NCBI GenBank assembly: GCA_000403315.2
Contig: KE159638.1
Coordinates: forward strand, 511,793 to 575,792
Direction of reading: 5' to 3'
Source of the DNA: Lachnospiraceae bacterium A2
GTDB lineage: Bacteria; Bacillota; Clostridia; Lachnospirales; Lachnospiraceae
Length of the DNA: 64,000 nucleotides
This document shows positions 36,685 through 44,977 of the stretch, piece after piece. Positions within the stretch are counted from its first letter, which is position 1. Every line of letters begins with the position of its first letter. The notes under the pieces were generated by a model, which ran no database searches, was not told the origin of the DNA, and saw nothing but the letters and a program-made list of their open reading frames with translations. A program made the translations under genes and the position numbers.

Positions 36685-36718
36685 AGAAGAAATCCTATAA
36701 GGGACATGCAGGGTTTAC

Positions 36719-36856
36719 ATGTCCTATGGAATCAGCATGCTGGAAGAAAGTACGGCAAAGCTGCTGATGGGGAAAGGACTACTGCTGAAAGAAAAGCTGG
36801 ATACCAAAGGACGGATGAAGAAAAAGGTGCGCAGGCTGCTGGGCAGGCAGCAGTAA
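36719..36856 (+). CDS. Possible 45-residue basic peptide in the leader
   Basis: An ATG frame of 45 codons ending TAA at 36854, rich in Leu, Lys and Arg (ending KKKVRRLLGRQQ). It begins 28 bases after the predicted transcription start, ends 28 bases before the next gene and has only a weak AGGG five bases upstream. It could be a leader peptide, or the remnant of a C-terminal end of a lost gene. No homologue is recognised and the call is tentative. Confidence 0.25.
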   Translation: MSYGISMLEESTAKLLMGKGLLLKEKLDTKGRMKKKVRRLLGRQQ

Positions 36857-36884
36857 GGCCTGTGCCCGGAGCAGAGGTTAGGGT

Positions 36885-38246
36885 ATGAGGAAAAGAGAAC
36901 AGTATAAGCATTTATTGAATCTGACTGCAAATTATATGATGCTGGCAATGGAAGCGGCTATGTTTGCCTATACCTGGTATATCATATATTATCCTATGCT
37001 GGAGAAAGCGAACCGCCCATGGAACCGGGGGAACTGGGCTGTAATTGGCATTTACGCGCTGATTATGTACTTTTTTACAAGGACTTTTGGGGGTTACCGG
37101 ATTGGCTATCTGCGGATTACAGACATCTGCCTGTCCCAGATCCTTTCGATATTATGCGCCAACGCCATTGGATACCTGCAGGTCTGCCTTGTGGCAAACG
37201 ATTATATGCCAGCCCACCCTATGGCTGTGCTGACTGGGGCGGAATTTATCGTGATACTTCCGGGGGTATACCTGGTGCGTTTTGTATACACAAGGCTGTA
37301 CCCGCCGAAAAAAATGATCGTTATTTATGGAAAGCGTTCCCCAGACGACTTAATCGGGAAAATCAATTCCCGGAAGGATAAATACAATGTCTGCGCAACA
37401 GCCAGCGTTTATCTGGGGTATGAGGAACTGTACACAAGGATACTGGAATACGAGGCGGTGGTGCTCTGTGATTTGCCCACCAGTATGCGGAACCCTATTT
37501 TAAAGTTCTGCTTCGACCAGAATAAAAGGACGTATATTACCCCTAAGATTTCAGATATTATCCTGATGGGGACGGAACATATCCATCTGTTTGATTCTCC
37601 GCTGATGCTGTCCCGGAACCGGGGGCTTACCATCGAGCAGCGGTTTGTGAAACGGATGATGGACATTGTATTTTCTATACTGGCGATTGTAATTTCCTCC
37701 CCAATCTTGCTTTTGATTGGGGCCTGTATCAAGATTTATGACAAAGGGCCGGTGTTTTATACCCAGGAACGGCTGACCAGGGATGGCGAAACGTTCCAGA
37801 TTATAAAGTTCCGCAGCATGAGGATGGATTCCGAACGGGACGGCGCCCAGCTTGCAAAGAAGGACGACGACCGCATTACCCCGGTGGGCAGGATTATCCG
37901 CCGCACCCATTTTGATGAGCTTCCCCAGATTTTCAATATCCTAAAAGGGGAAATGTCCTTTGTGGGGCCAAGGCCGGAACGGGAAAGCATAGCCAAGGAA
38001 TACGAGGCGATTATACCAGAGTTCAGCTTCCGCCTGAAAGTCAAGGCGGGCCTTACCGGCTATGCCCAGGTGTATGGGAAATATAATACTACGCCGTATG
38101 ATAAGCTGAAACTGGATTTGACGTATATAGAGAATTATTCGGCCTGGCAGGATTTGAAGCTGATGCTGATGACCTTTAAGATTATCTTCCAGAAGGAGAA
38201 TACGGAAGGGATTGAGAAGGGGCAGGTGACGGCAGTCCGGAAATAA
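36885..38246 (+). CDS. Polyprenyl-phosphate sugar-1-phosphate transferase (WbaP/EpsE type)
   Basis: Primes glycan assembly by moving a sugar-1-phosphate from a UDP-sugar to undecaprenyl phosphate. 453 residues: four N-terminal membrane helices, a degenerate CoA-binding-like soluble part (about 140-235), then a membrane-dipping helix and the bacterial sugar transferase domain. Its signatures are GPVFYTQERL, IIKFRSMRMDSE, the catalytic DELPQIFNILKGEMSFVGP region and a C-terminal RLKVKAGLTGYAQV. Sugar specificity cannot be told. It is the first full gene of the second glycan locus and shares the higher GC look of the first locus, unlike the genes after it. Confidence 0.93.
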   Translation: MRKREQYKHLLNLTANYMMLAMEAAMFAYTWYIIYYPMLEKANRPWNRGNWAVIGIYALIMYFFTRTFGGYRIGYLRITDICLSQILSILCANAIGYLQVCLVANDYMPAHPMAVLTGAEFIVILPGVYLVRFVYTRLYPPKKMIVIYGKRSPDDLIGKINSRKDKYNVCATASVYLGYEELYTRILEYEAVVLCDLPTSMRNPILKFCFDQNKRTYITPKISDIILMGTEHIHLFDSPLMLSRNRGLTIEQRFVKRMMDIVFSILAIVISSPILLLIGACIKIYDKGPVFYTQERLTRDGETFQIIKFRSMRMDSERDGAQLAKKDDDRITPVGRIIRRTHFDELPQIFNILKGEMSFVGPRPERESIAKEYEAIIPEFSFRLKVKAGLTGYAQVYGKYNTTPYDKLKLDLTYIENYSAWQDLKLMLMTFKIIFQKENTEGIEKGQVTAVRK

Positions 38247-38256
38247 AGGTAATTTT

Positions 38257-39015
38257 ATGGAAAACAAAGAAGTATTAATTAGCATAGTAGTCCCAGTGTA
38301 TAATTCAGAAAAATATATTCAGGAAACCATACAATGCATTTTGGATCAAACATATCAAAATTGGGAGATTATTTTTGTGGATGACTGTTCTAAAGATAAA
38401 AGTGTGCAGATTATTGAACGTTACCATGATAAAAGAATGCGCTTGTACCAGAACAAAAAAAACAGGGGACCAGCATATTCCAGGAATAAAGGGATTTCCA
38501 AAGCACAGGGAAGATATTTGGCCTATATGGATGCAGATGATTTGTGCGACCGGGACAAGCTGGAAAAACAGCTTCGGTTTATGCAGGATCTGGGATGTGC
38601 ATTTTCATTTACTGGTTATGAGTTTGCAGGGGCAGATGGGACACGGAATGGGAAAGTAGTGCATGTACCTGCGGAAGTGGATTATGAATATGCATTAAAA
38701 CATACTACTATTTCTACAATAACTGTTATGTTTGACCGGGAACAGATACCAAATGATGTGCTGTCAATGCCCTTGGATGCCCGTGGTGAGGATACTGCTA
38801 CATGGTGGAAGATATTAAGGCATGGGTATACGGCTTATGGCTTGGATGAACCGCTTTCCGTCTACCGGCGTCATGGTGGCAGCCGTTCGGCAAATAAATT
38901 GGACGCCGTATATGGGACTTGGAAAATGTACCGGAATTGTGAGGGATTGCCATTCTGGAAAAGTGCATATTATTTTTCCCATTATATTTTCCATGCAGTA
39001 AAAAGAAGGATTTAA
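38257..39015 (+). CDS. GT2 glycosyltransferase
   Basis: 252 residues, cytoplasmic GT-A fold. It has LISIVVPVYNSEKYI at the start, FVDDCSKDKS near residue 42, YMDADDLCDRDK near 92 as metal site, and GEDTATWWK near 175 matching the usual ED acid/base position. The gene begins eleven bases after the priming transferase, so it is likely the second sugar transferase of the repeat unit. It marks a visible shift to AT-rich sequence. Donor unknown. Confidence 0.88.
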   Translation: MENKEVLISIVVPVYNSEKYIQETIQCILDQTYQNWEIIFVDDCSKDKSVQIIERYHDKRMRLYQNKKNRGPAYSRNKGISKAQGRYLAYMDADDLCDRDKLEKQLRFMQDLGCAFSFTGYEFAGADGTRNGKVVHVPAEVDYEYALKHTTISTITVMFDREQIPNDVLSMPLDARGEDTATWWKILRHGYTAYGLDEPLSVYRRHGGSRSANKLDAVYGTWKMYRNCEGLPFWKSAYYFSHYIFHAVKRRI

Positions 39016-39055
39016 CCTCAAATTGATATCACATTTTGCCATTAAAATAAAAGTA

Positions 39056-39084
39056 TTGCATATTTGAAATCGGGCATGTATAAT
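39056..39084 (+). promoter_or_regulatory. Possible internal promoter
   Basis: TTGCAT at 39056-39061 and TATAAT at 39079-39084 with a 17-base spacer. The predicted start near 39091 would leave a leader of only about ten bases before the ATG at 39100, including part of the AAAGGAG site, so function is uncertain. Confidence 0.35.
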
Positions 39085-39099
39085 GTGGAAAGGAGAAAA

Positions 39100-40314
39100 A
39101 TGGAACAAAGTTTATGGCAGAAACTCCAAAGAGTCAAAGGGAAGGATTTGTGGCACATCATATTGTTTTTGTGTGCCCTGCCAGTTTCAATGGTGTTTCG
39201 AAGTTTTCACAAAGGTATGTGGCTGATTTGTGATGCAGAAAATGAAGCAAGGGATAATGGCTATTGGCTGTTTCGGTACATTGTCGAGAACCATCCAGAA
39301 CAGGAAGCAGTATATGCCATCAATAAGCGTTCCCCAGATTTTGATAGGGTAAAAGGATTGGGGAAGGTGATCCAGTTTGGAAGTTTTCAGCACTGGCTTT
39401 ATTATCTTTCTGCTGAAAAGAATATTAGTTCCCAAAAAAGCGGGAAGCCTAATGCAGCAGTATGCTATTTTTTGGAAGTATATGGGCTATATAAAAATAC
39501 CAGAGTCTTTCTGCAGCATGGGATTACGAAAGATGATATGGAATTCCTCTATTATAAACATACGAAAATGCGTCTTTTCGTATGTGCAGTAGAAGACGAA
39601 TATGAGTATGTGAAAAGTAGGTTTGGCTATCCCGAAGGATGGGTGCAGAATTTAGGGTTTTGCAGGTTTGATAACTTATTTGATACTAGTTCTGGTGGAA
39701 GACAGATTTTGGTTATGCCTACTTGGCGTAATTGGATTGGGATTACTACATCTAAATCTTATCAATATGAGAATGTAGATGATTTTACTAGTACAGAATA
39801 TTATAAGAACTGGTATGGATTTTTAAAAAGCCCCCAATTGTACAGGCTGCTTGAAGAACATAATGCACAGTTGGTTTTTTACCTTCATAGGGAAATGCAA
39901 AAGTATGCAGGACATTTTTCCATAGGGCATCCTTCTGTTACAATTGCGAAATGGCCAGAGCATGATGTACAGGAATTATTAAAAAGCTCCAGTTTTCTAA
40001 TTACAGATTATTCCAGTATTGCTATGGATTTTGCGTACATGAAGAAACCCTTGGCCTATTTTCAGTTTGACTATGGGATGTACCGGAAAGGCCATTATCC
40101 AGAAGGGTATTTTTGTTATGAGGAGGATGGTTTTGGTAAAGTGTGCAAGACGCTGGATGTCCTGTTAGATGAACTGGAGAGTGTGCTGGACAGGGGCTTT
40201 ACCATGGAAACCAGTTACAGGAAACGGGCAGAAAAGTTTTACCAGAGATTTGACAAGAAGAATTGTGAAAGGAATTTTTTGGCGATCCAAAGGATACCAT
40301 GCCATAGGCGGTGA
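39100..40314 (+). CDS. CDP-glycerol glycerophosphotransferase family protein (TagB/TagF-like)
   Basis: 404 residues, membrane-associated and cytoplasmic. An N-terminal Rossmann-like half (with a hydrophobic stretch near residues 15-35) leads to the catalytic half with LQHGITKDD near residue 145 and LITDYSSIAMDFAY near 302, the conserved His and Asp/Ser blocks of the Glyphos_transf family. Such enzymes add glycerol-phosphate or ribitol-phosphate units from CDP-alditols to wall teichoic acids. The ATG at 39100 has GGAAAGGAG just upstream. No tagD/ispD-like cytidylyltransferase is in the window, so the donor must be supplied from elsewhere. Confidence 0.88.
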   Translation: MEQSLWQKLQRVKGKDLWHIILFLCALPVSMVFRSFHKGMWLICDAENEARDNGYWLFRYIVENHPEQEAVYAINKRSPDFDRVKGLGKVIQFGSFQHWLYYLSAEKNISSQKSGKPNAAVCYFLEVYGLYKNTRVFLQHGITKDDMEFLYYKHTKMRLFVCAVEDEYEYVKSRFGYPEGWVQNLGFCRFDNLFDTSSGGRQILVMPTWRNWIGITTSKSYQYENVDDFTSTEYYKNWYGFLKSPQLYRLLEEHNAQLVFYLHREMQKYAGHFSIGHPSVTIAKWPEHDVQELLKSSSFLITDYSSIAMDFAYMKKPLAYFQFDYGMYRKGHYPEGYFCYEEDGFGKVCKTLDVLLDELESVLDRGFTMETSYRKRAEKFYQRFDKKNCERNFLAIQRIPCHRR

Positions 40315-40347
40315 GCAAATATGGGGAATAAACGACAGAGGTAGGAT

Positions 40348-41130
40348 ATGAAAAGATTTATTAATGATTTTAAGAAACATTACAAGTATAGTATTTACTC
40401 TGCAAAATCAGAATTAAAGTCAGAAATAGCAAACTCCCATTTAAGCTGGTTATGGTGGATTTTGGATCCACTGCTTTTTATGCTGGTATACACATTTATT
40501 TCGGTGATTGTGTTCCGTACATCAGAGCCTTACTTTCCCGTTTTTGTGTTTATTGGCCTTTCCAGCTGGAAATTTTTTGAAAAAACAGTGAAACAGAGTG
40601 TAAAGCTGGTAAGTGCAAATAGCGCTATTGTTTCCAAGGTGTACCTCCCAAAGCATATTCTTATTTTTGTGAAGATGTATGCAAATGGGTTTAAAATGGC
40701 GGTTTCCTATGTGCTGGTAGCAATAATGATGGCCATATACAGGGTTCCGCTTAGTTTAAATATTGTTTATATTATACCTATATTTGTAACTTTGATCATG
40801 TTTACATTTGGCGTGAGTACCATTATGCTTCATTTTGGCGTGTTTGTGGAGGATTTGTCAAATGTAATTAATGTTCTGCTTAAGCTTGTATTTTATATGT
40901 CTGGGATATTTTATTCCATCAGCAATAGGGTAAAAGAGCCATATGGTTCGATTTTACTGAATTTTAATCCAGTTGCGCTGTTCTTAAATGATTTAAGGCT
41001 GTCTATGATATACTGTGAAGCGCCTCACCGTAAACTTCTTTTGATGTGGTTCTTAGTGAGCTGTGCAATGTCAGCAATTGGGATCAGGATTATATATAAA
41101 TATGAGAACAGTTATGTAAAAGTTATGTAA
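40348..41130 (+). CDS. ABC polymer exporter, membrane subunit (TagG-like)
   Basis: 260 residues, six membrane helices. The N-terminal amphipathic segment and HLSWLWWILDPLLFML match the start of ABC-2 teichoic acid and O-antigen permeases. It is paired with the ATPase 13 bases downstream and is the second exporter of the window, different from the one at 25182. Being next to a glycerophosphotransferase gene, it probably exports the teichoic-acid-like chain. AGGTAGG precedes the ATG. Confidence 0.92.
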   Translation: MKRFINDFKKHYKYSIYSAKSELKSEIANSHLSWLWWILDPLLFMLVYTFISVIVFRTSEPYFPVFVFIGLSSWKFFEKTVKQSVKLVSANSAIVSKVYLPKHILIFVKMYANGFKMAVSYVLVAIMMAIYRVPLSLNIVYIIPIFVTLIMFTFGVSTIMLHFGVFVEDLSNVINVLLKLVFYMSGIFYSISNRVKEPYGSILLNFNPVALFLNDLRLSMIYCEAPHRKLLLMWFLVSCAMSAIGIRIIYKYENSYVKVM

Positions 41131-41143
41131 AGGTGAGCTGATT

Positions 41144-41875
41144 ATGGAAAATAATATAGTAATTGATGTAAAAGATTTGAAAATCAGGTATAGAAGCCTG
41201 AACAAAATTTCTGTACGGAAAAGCCTGCTGAGCCTTAGAAAAAGCAAAATTGATATTTATGAAGCTGTACGTGGGATAACATTCCAGGTTCCCAAAGGAG
41301 AGATAATGGGGATTGTGGGGAAAAATGGCAGCGGGAAATCCACACTTTTACGTGCGATTGCAGGGGTATTTTCCCCAGATGAAGGAGAAATTAATTTACA
41401 TGGAAATTCAGTATCCTTATTGTCGATTGGCGTTGGGTTCCAAAAGAGGCTGACAGGCAGGGAGAATATTTATTTGTCAGGCATGCTGCTGGGTTTTTCA
41501 GAGGAGGCGATTAACCAGAAGCTGGATGAAATTATTGAGTTCTCGGAACTGGGCAATTTTATTGATAAGCCAGTGAGGACATATTCTAGCGGGATGTATT
41601 CTAAACTGGCGTTTTCCATAACAGCAATATTGGAAACTGAAATAATACTGATCGATGAAGTGCTAAGCGTTGGGGATTCTAAGTTTAAGAAGAAAAGTTA
41701 TAAGAAGATGCAGCAATTAATTACAAATGAAGATAGGACAGTTATTATTGTGTCACATAATAATGACACTTTGAATAAGTTATGCAATAGTATCTTATGG
41801 CTCCATGAGGGGAAAATAAAGATGCAGGGGAAACCGAAAGAAGTGTTGGAGGCTTATGAAGAATTTATGTCATGA
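41144..41875 (+). CDS. ABC polymer exporter, ATPase (TagH-like, short form)
   Basis: 243 residues, only the nucleotide-binding domain. Walker A is GKNGSGKSTLL near residue 65, the signature is YSSGMYSKL near 147, and Walker B is IILIDEVL near 168. It lacks the C-terminal glycan-reading domain of Wzt and the C-terminal extension of Bacillus TagH, so chain export here should not depend on a capped end. It drives the permease encoded immediately before it. Confidence 0.93.
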   Translation: MENNIVIDVKDLKIRYRSLNKISVRKSLLSLRKSKIDIYEAVRGITFQVPKGEIMGIVGKNGSGKSTLLRAIAGVFSPDEGEINLHGNSVSLLSIGVGFQKRLTGRENIYLSGMLLGFSEEAINQKLDEIIEFSELGNFIDKPVRTYSSGMYSKLAFSITAILETEIILIDEVLSVGDSKFKKKSYKKMQQLITNEDRTVIIVSHNNDTLNKLCNSILWLHEGKIKMQGKPKEVLEAYEEFMS

Positions 41876-41950
41876 CTAGTACGCTGGACAGAATGTATTT
41901 TTAATCACGAAAGGAAAATGTAAAAAACGGAAAAGTGGAGGATGGAACAA

Positions 41951-42184
41951 ATGAAAGAGAAATTATTGGAAATTTTAAAAGATTTAAGGGCAGAAGTAGA
42001 GTTCGAAAAGGAAACAAAATTGATTGATGACGGGATTTTAGATTCTTTCGATATTGTTACGCTGGTAGCTGAACTGAATGCAGAATTTGATATTGAAATC
42101 AATGTAATGGATTTAGAGCCAGATAATTTTAATACCGTAAACGCGATGCTTGAATTAATTGAAAAGCTTCAAGAAGAAGGTTAA
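41951..42184 (+). CDS. Carrier protein, DltC/PCP-like (copy 1)
   Basis: 77 residues, acidic, four-helix carrier fold. The phosphopantetheine serine is Ser32 in GILDSFDIV. The ATG at 41951 has GGAGG eight bases upstream and aligns with the start of the second copy; the ATG at 41942 sits on the ribosome site. It differs from the second copy (60558-60788) at only 12 of 76 aligned residues. It is followed by MBOAT and SGNH genes, the DltC-DltB-DltD combination without a local DltA, so it likely carries an aminoacyl group as a thioester to the MBOAT. A charging enzyme is found 16 kb downstream. Confidence 0.92.
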   Translation: MKEKLLEILKDLRAEVEFEKETKLIDDGILDSFDIVTLVAELNAEFDIEINVMDLEPDNFNTVNAMLELIEKLQEEG

Positions 42185-42205
42185 AGAAAGGGAAGTAATA
42201 GATCT

Positions 42206-43804
42206 ATGGATTTTATTTCAGTTTCATTTCTTATATTTGTAATAATTTTAGTATGTGCTTATTTTCTTATGCCAGATAAATATAAATGGGCAGTGTTATT
42301 GGTGGGGAGTTATGTATTTTATGGGTTCTCTGGCATAAAATTAGTGGTTTTCCTTGTTTTTACTACTGGCGTGACATTTTTCAGCGGTTTATTGCTGGGC
42401 AATATTAACGAGGATTCAGCACGGCACTTAAAACTTCACAAGGCAGATTTGACGCGGGAAGAAAAGAAGGAATATAAGAACAAAGTAAGCTCCAGAAAAA
42501 AGCGCGTTGTAGCTTGTGCAGTTGTAGTGAACCTTGGGATTTTGATTTTCTTAAAGTATTTTAACTTTATTGCCAAAAATATTAATCTTGTGTTAGTAAA
42601 AGTGGGTTTTGCAGGGAACATCCCACTCTTAAAATTGTTGCTGCCACTAGGTATTTCGTTTTATACGTTACAGTCTATTGCTTATATCGTAGATTTGTAC
42701 CGGGGAAAGTACAAACCAGACAGGAATTTTTTTAAATTTTCTTTATTTATGGTTTATTTTCCGCAGATTATCCAAGGGCCGATTGCCCGGTATGACCAAT
42801 TAGCCCATCAACTGTATGTGCCGCATAAGTTTGAATATACTAGGGTTACCCAAGGGATGCAGTTAATCCTTTGGGGGTATATGAAGAAATTAATTTTAGC
42901 AGACAGGATTGCCATTCCTGTGAATTTTATTTTTGATAACCCTGCACCGCATGAAGGCTTCGTGCTGTTTCTTGCAGCAGCCGGATATGGGCTGCAGGTA
43001 TATGCGGATTTCTCGGGAGGCATGGATATTGCACGGGGCGTTTCACAGATACTGGGGATTGAACTGGTGCTGAATTTTGAGCGCCCATATTTTGCAGGAT
43101 CCATCAGTGAATTTTGGCGCAGATGGCATATTACACTGGGCTCATGGATGCGGGATTATGTGTTTTATCCGTTATCCTTGTCAAAAGCCTTTGCAACGCT
43201 TGGGAAACGAACCAGAAAAGTATTTGGCAACTATATTGGAAAAAAATTGCCGACTTTTTTGTCCATGTTTATTGTCTTCCTCTTAGTAGGGGTATGGCAT
43301 GGCTCAAGTTGGAAATATGTGGCATATGGCTTATGGAATGGAATTATTATTGTATCCAGCATATTATTAGAGCCTGTTTATGAGAAAATAATAGAAAAGC
43401 TCAAAATTAATACGGAATGCTTTAGCTGGCGCTTTTTTCAGATGGCAAGGACATTTATCCTCTGCAGTTTTGGGCGTTTTTTCTCAAGGGGGAAAACCTG
43501 CTTAACTGCAATTGATATGTTTAAGCGCGCCTTAGCTTATCCAAATCCATGGGTATTTTTCAATGGGACTTTTCTGAACCTAGGCCTGTCTTATAAGGAC
43601 TACTATGTTATTTTTATTTCTATTTTGGTATTTTTAGTAGTAGGGATTATGCAGGAAAAGGGAATTCATATCAGGGAGAAGATAGCAGAGCAGAATTTAT
43701 ATTTCCGCTGGATGATTTATATTGGCGCGGTGGTTGCTGTATTAATATATGGAAGCTATGGGAGCGGATATTCGGCAAGTGAATTTATTTACCAGCAGTT
43801 TTAA
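42206..43804 (+). CDS. MBOAT acyltransferase, DltB/AlgI-like
   Basis: 532 residues with about eleven membrane helices. It has the MBOAT core QIIQGPIARYDQL, SEFWRRWHITLGSWMRDYV and the catalytic histidine His365 in VGVWHGSSWKYVAYG. MBOAT proteins take an acyl or aminoacyl group from a cytoplasmic carrier and pass it across the membrane to a polymer. DltB does this with D-alanyl-DltC; AlgI does it with acetyl groups. The carrier protein directly upstream favours a Dlt-like role. The SGNH protein directly downstream is the usual partner. Substrate remains open. Confidence 0.92.
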   Translation: MDFISVSFLIFVIILVCAYFLMPDKYKWAVLLVGSYVFYGFSGIKLVVFLVFTTGVTFFSGLLLGNINEDSARHLKLHKADLTREEKKEYKNKVSSRKKRVVACAVVVNLGILIFLKYFNFIAKNINLVLVKVGFAGNIPLLKLLLPLGISFYTLQSIAYIVDLYRGKYKPDRNFFKFSLFMVYFPQIIQGPIARYDQLAHQLYVPHKFEYTRVTQGMQLILWGYMKKLILADRIAIPVNFIFDNPAPHEGFVLFLAAAGYGLQVYADFSGGMDIARGVSQILGIELVLNFERPYFAGSISEFWRRWHITLGSWMRDYVFYPLSLSKAFATLGKRTRKVFGNYIGKKLPTFLSMFIVFLLVGVWHGSSWKYVAYGLWNGIIIVSSILLEPVYEKIIEKLKINTECFSWRFFQMARTFILCSFGRFFSRGKTCLTAIDMFKRALAYPNPWVFFNGTFLNLGLSYKDYYVIFISILVFLVVGIMQEKGIHIREKIAEQNLYFRWMIYIGAVVAVLIYGSYGSGYSASEFIYQQF

Positions 43805-43816
43805 GGAGAATATGGT

Positions 43817-44977
43817 ATGACAAAGAAACAGGGAATAAGGTCGGTATTGTTTATACTTGCCCTTTCAATGGTATTGTGCCTTATCGTTAATGTATTTACG
43901 ATCCCTGCAGAAGGGGATACCCTAAGCGTAAAGAAACGTTATAATGATTTTTATGATGAGCCTGAAAATACGTGGGATTGTGTTTTAGTTGGGACAAGCT
44001 GTGTAGACCGGGAGTGGATTGCGCCGCTGGCATGGAAAGATTATGGAATGGCAGTTTATGCTATGAATACAGACGTACAGCCTATGTATTTAACAACAAA
44101 TGTTTTAAAGGAAGTGCGCAAAAAACAAGATGTAAAGCTGGCAGTAGTAGATATCCGGGGAATTAAGATGAAATCTTTACGGCCGGATGAAATAAGGATC
44201 CGCCGGGTTACAGACAGTATGAAATATTCAAAAAACAGGTGGGAAACAGTTGCAAAAGGCATTCAGTTCTATAAAGATTACTATAGCCATGAAGATGTGC
44301 TTGCAAAGTTAGAAAAAGATGGTGATGAAGTACCAGAAGATTTAGATGAAATGTCTATGTATTTTTCCTTCCTGAAGTACCATTCCAGATGGGAATCCGG
44401 CATGAGGAAAGCAGATTTTGTCCCTCCAGTCAGTACCATGAAGGGCGTTTATGATTTTGAGGAAATGCCTTTTACTGTGGAAGAAGTAAAGCCTACAAAG
44501 GTAGTTTCGGATAGGGAAGAATTGAATGACATGCAAATAGCAATTTTGGATGAGATTTTGGAATATGGTAAAGAAACGGGGCTGGAACTTTTATTTATAT
44601 CTTCCCCTTCGCAGTTAAGCAAGTATGAACAGCCGGAAGTCAATGCTGCATTTGACTATCTGGAAGAACAGGGCGCAAAAACCATTAATTTCAACACAGA
44701 AGAAAAATATGAGGAAATAGGCATAAACTTTTCGGAAGATTTGTATAATGACCACCATCTAAATTCCAAAGGTGCAGTAAAATTTACAAAATATTTTTCG
44801 AAGTACTTAAGTGAAAACTATCATTTTGAAGATAAGCGGGGACAGGAAGCTTATCATGAATGGGATGAAGCCTATGACTTGTTTGTGGCATTTTATGAGA
44901 ATGGTTGGAAGAACCTGTATACCAAAGTAGGAGGTTCCAATGAAAATGAGGAAGACAGTGAAGAAACCGAAGATTGA
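43817..44977 (+). CDS. SGNH-fold partner of the MBOAT, DltD-like
   Basis: 386 residues. One N-terminal membrane helix (about residues 10-28) anchors an extracellular SGNH/GDSL-type domain. Ser61 lies in LVGTSCVDREW as the block-I nucleophile, and Asp312 with His313/His314 in NDHHLNSKGA as the C-terminal catalytic pair. DltD and AlgJ/AlgX proteins of this type complete transfer of the group from the MBOAT to the polymer outside. AAGGAG lies nine bases before the ATG. The acidic C-terminus overlaps the Stealth gene by 38 bases, so the esterification genes and phosphotransferase genes are co-transcribed. Confidence 0.8.
   Translation: MTKKQGIRSVLFILALSMVLCLIVNVFTIPAEGDTLSVKKRYNDFYDEPENTWDCVLVGTSCVDREWIAPLAWKDYGMAVYAMNTDVQPMYLTTNVLKEVRKKQDVKLAVVDIRGIKMKSLRPDEIRIRRVTDSMKYSKNRWETVAKGIQFYKDYYSHEDVLAKLEKDGDEVPEDLDEMSMYFSFLKYHSRWESGMRKADFVPPVSTMKGVYDFEEMPFTVEEVKPTKVVSDREELNDMQIAILDEILEYGKETGLELLFISSPSQLSKYEQPEVNAAFDYLEEQGAKTINFNTEEKYEEIGINFSEDLYNDHHLNSKGAVKFTKYFSKYLSENYHFEDKRGQEAYHEWDEAYDLFVAFYENGWKNLYTKVGGSNENEEDSEETED

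Larger units (their letters stand above)
36176..36884. other. AT-rich non-coding gap with MITE and tandem promoters
   Basis: A 709-base gap between the divergent genes at 36175 and 36885. It contains an inverted repeat at 36321-36351 (AATTCCTAAT and ATTAGGAATT), the MITE-like palindrome, two promoter-like pairs and a possible 45-codon frame. A 101-codon frame at 36355-36660 overlaps the palindrome and is not credible as a gene. The gap is the boundary between the two glycan loci. Confidence 0.6.
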
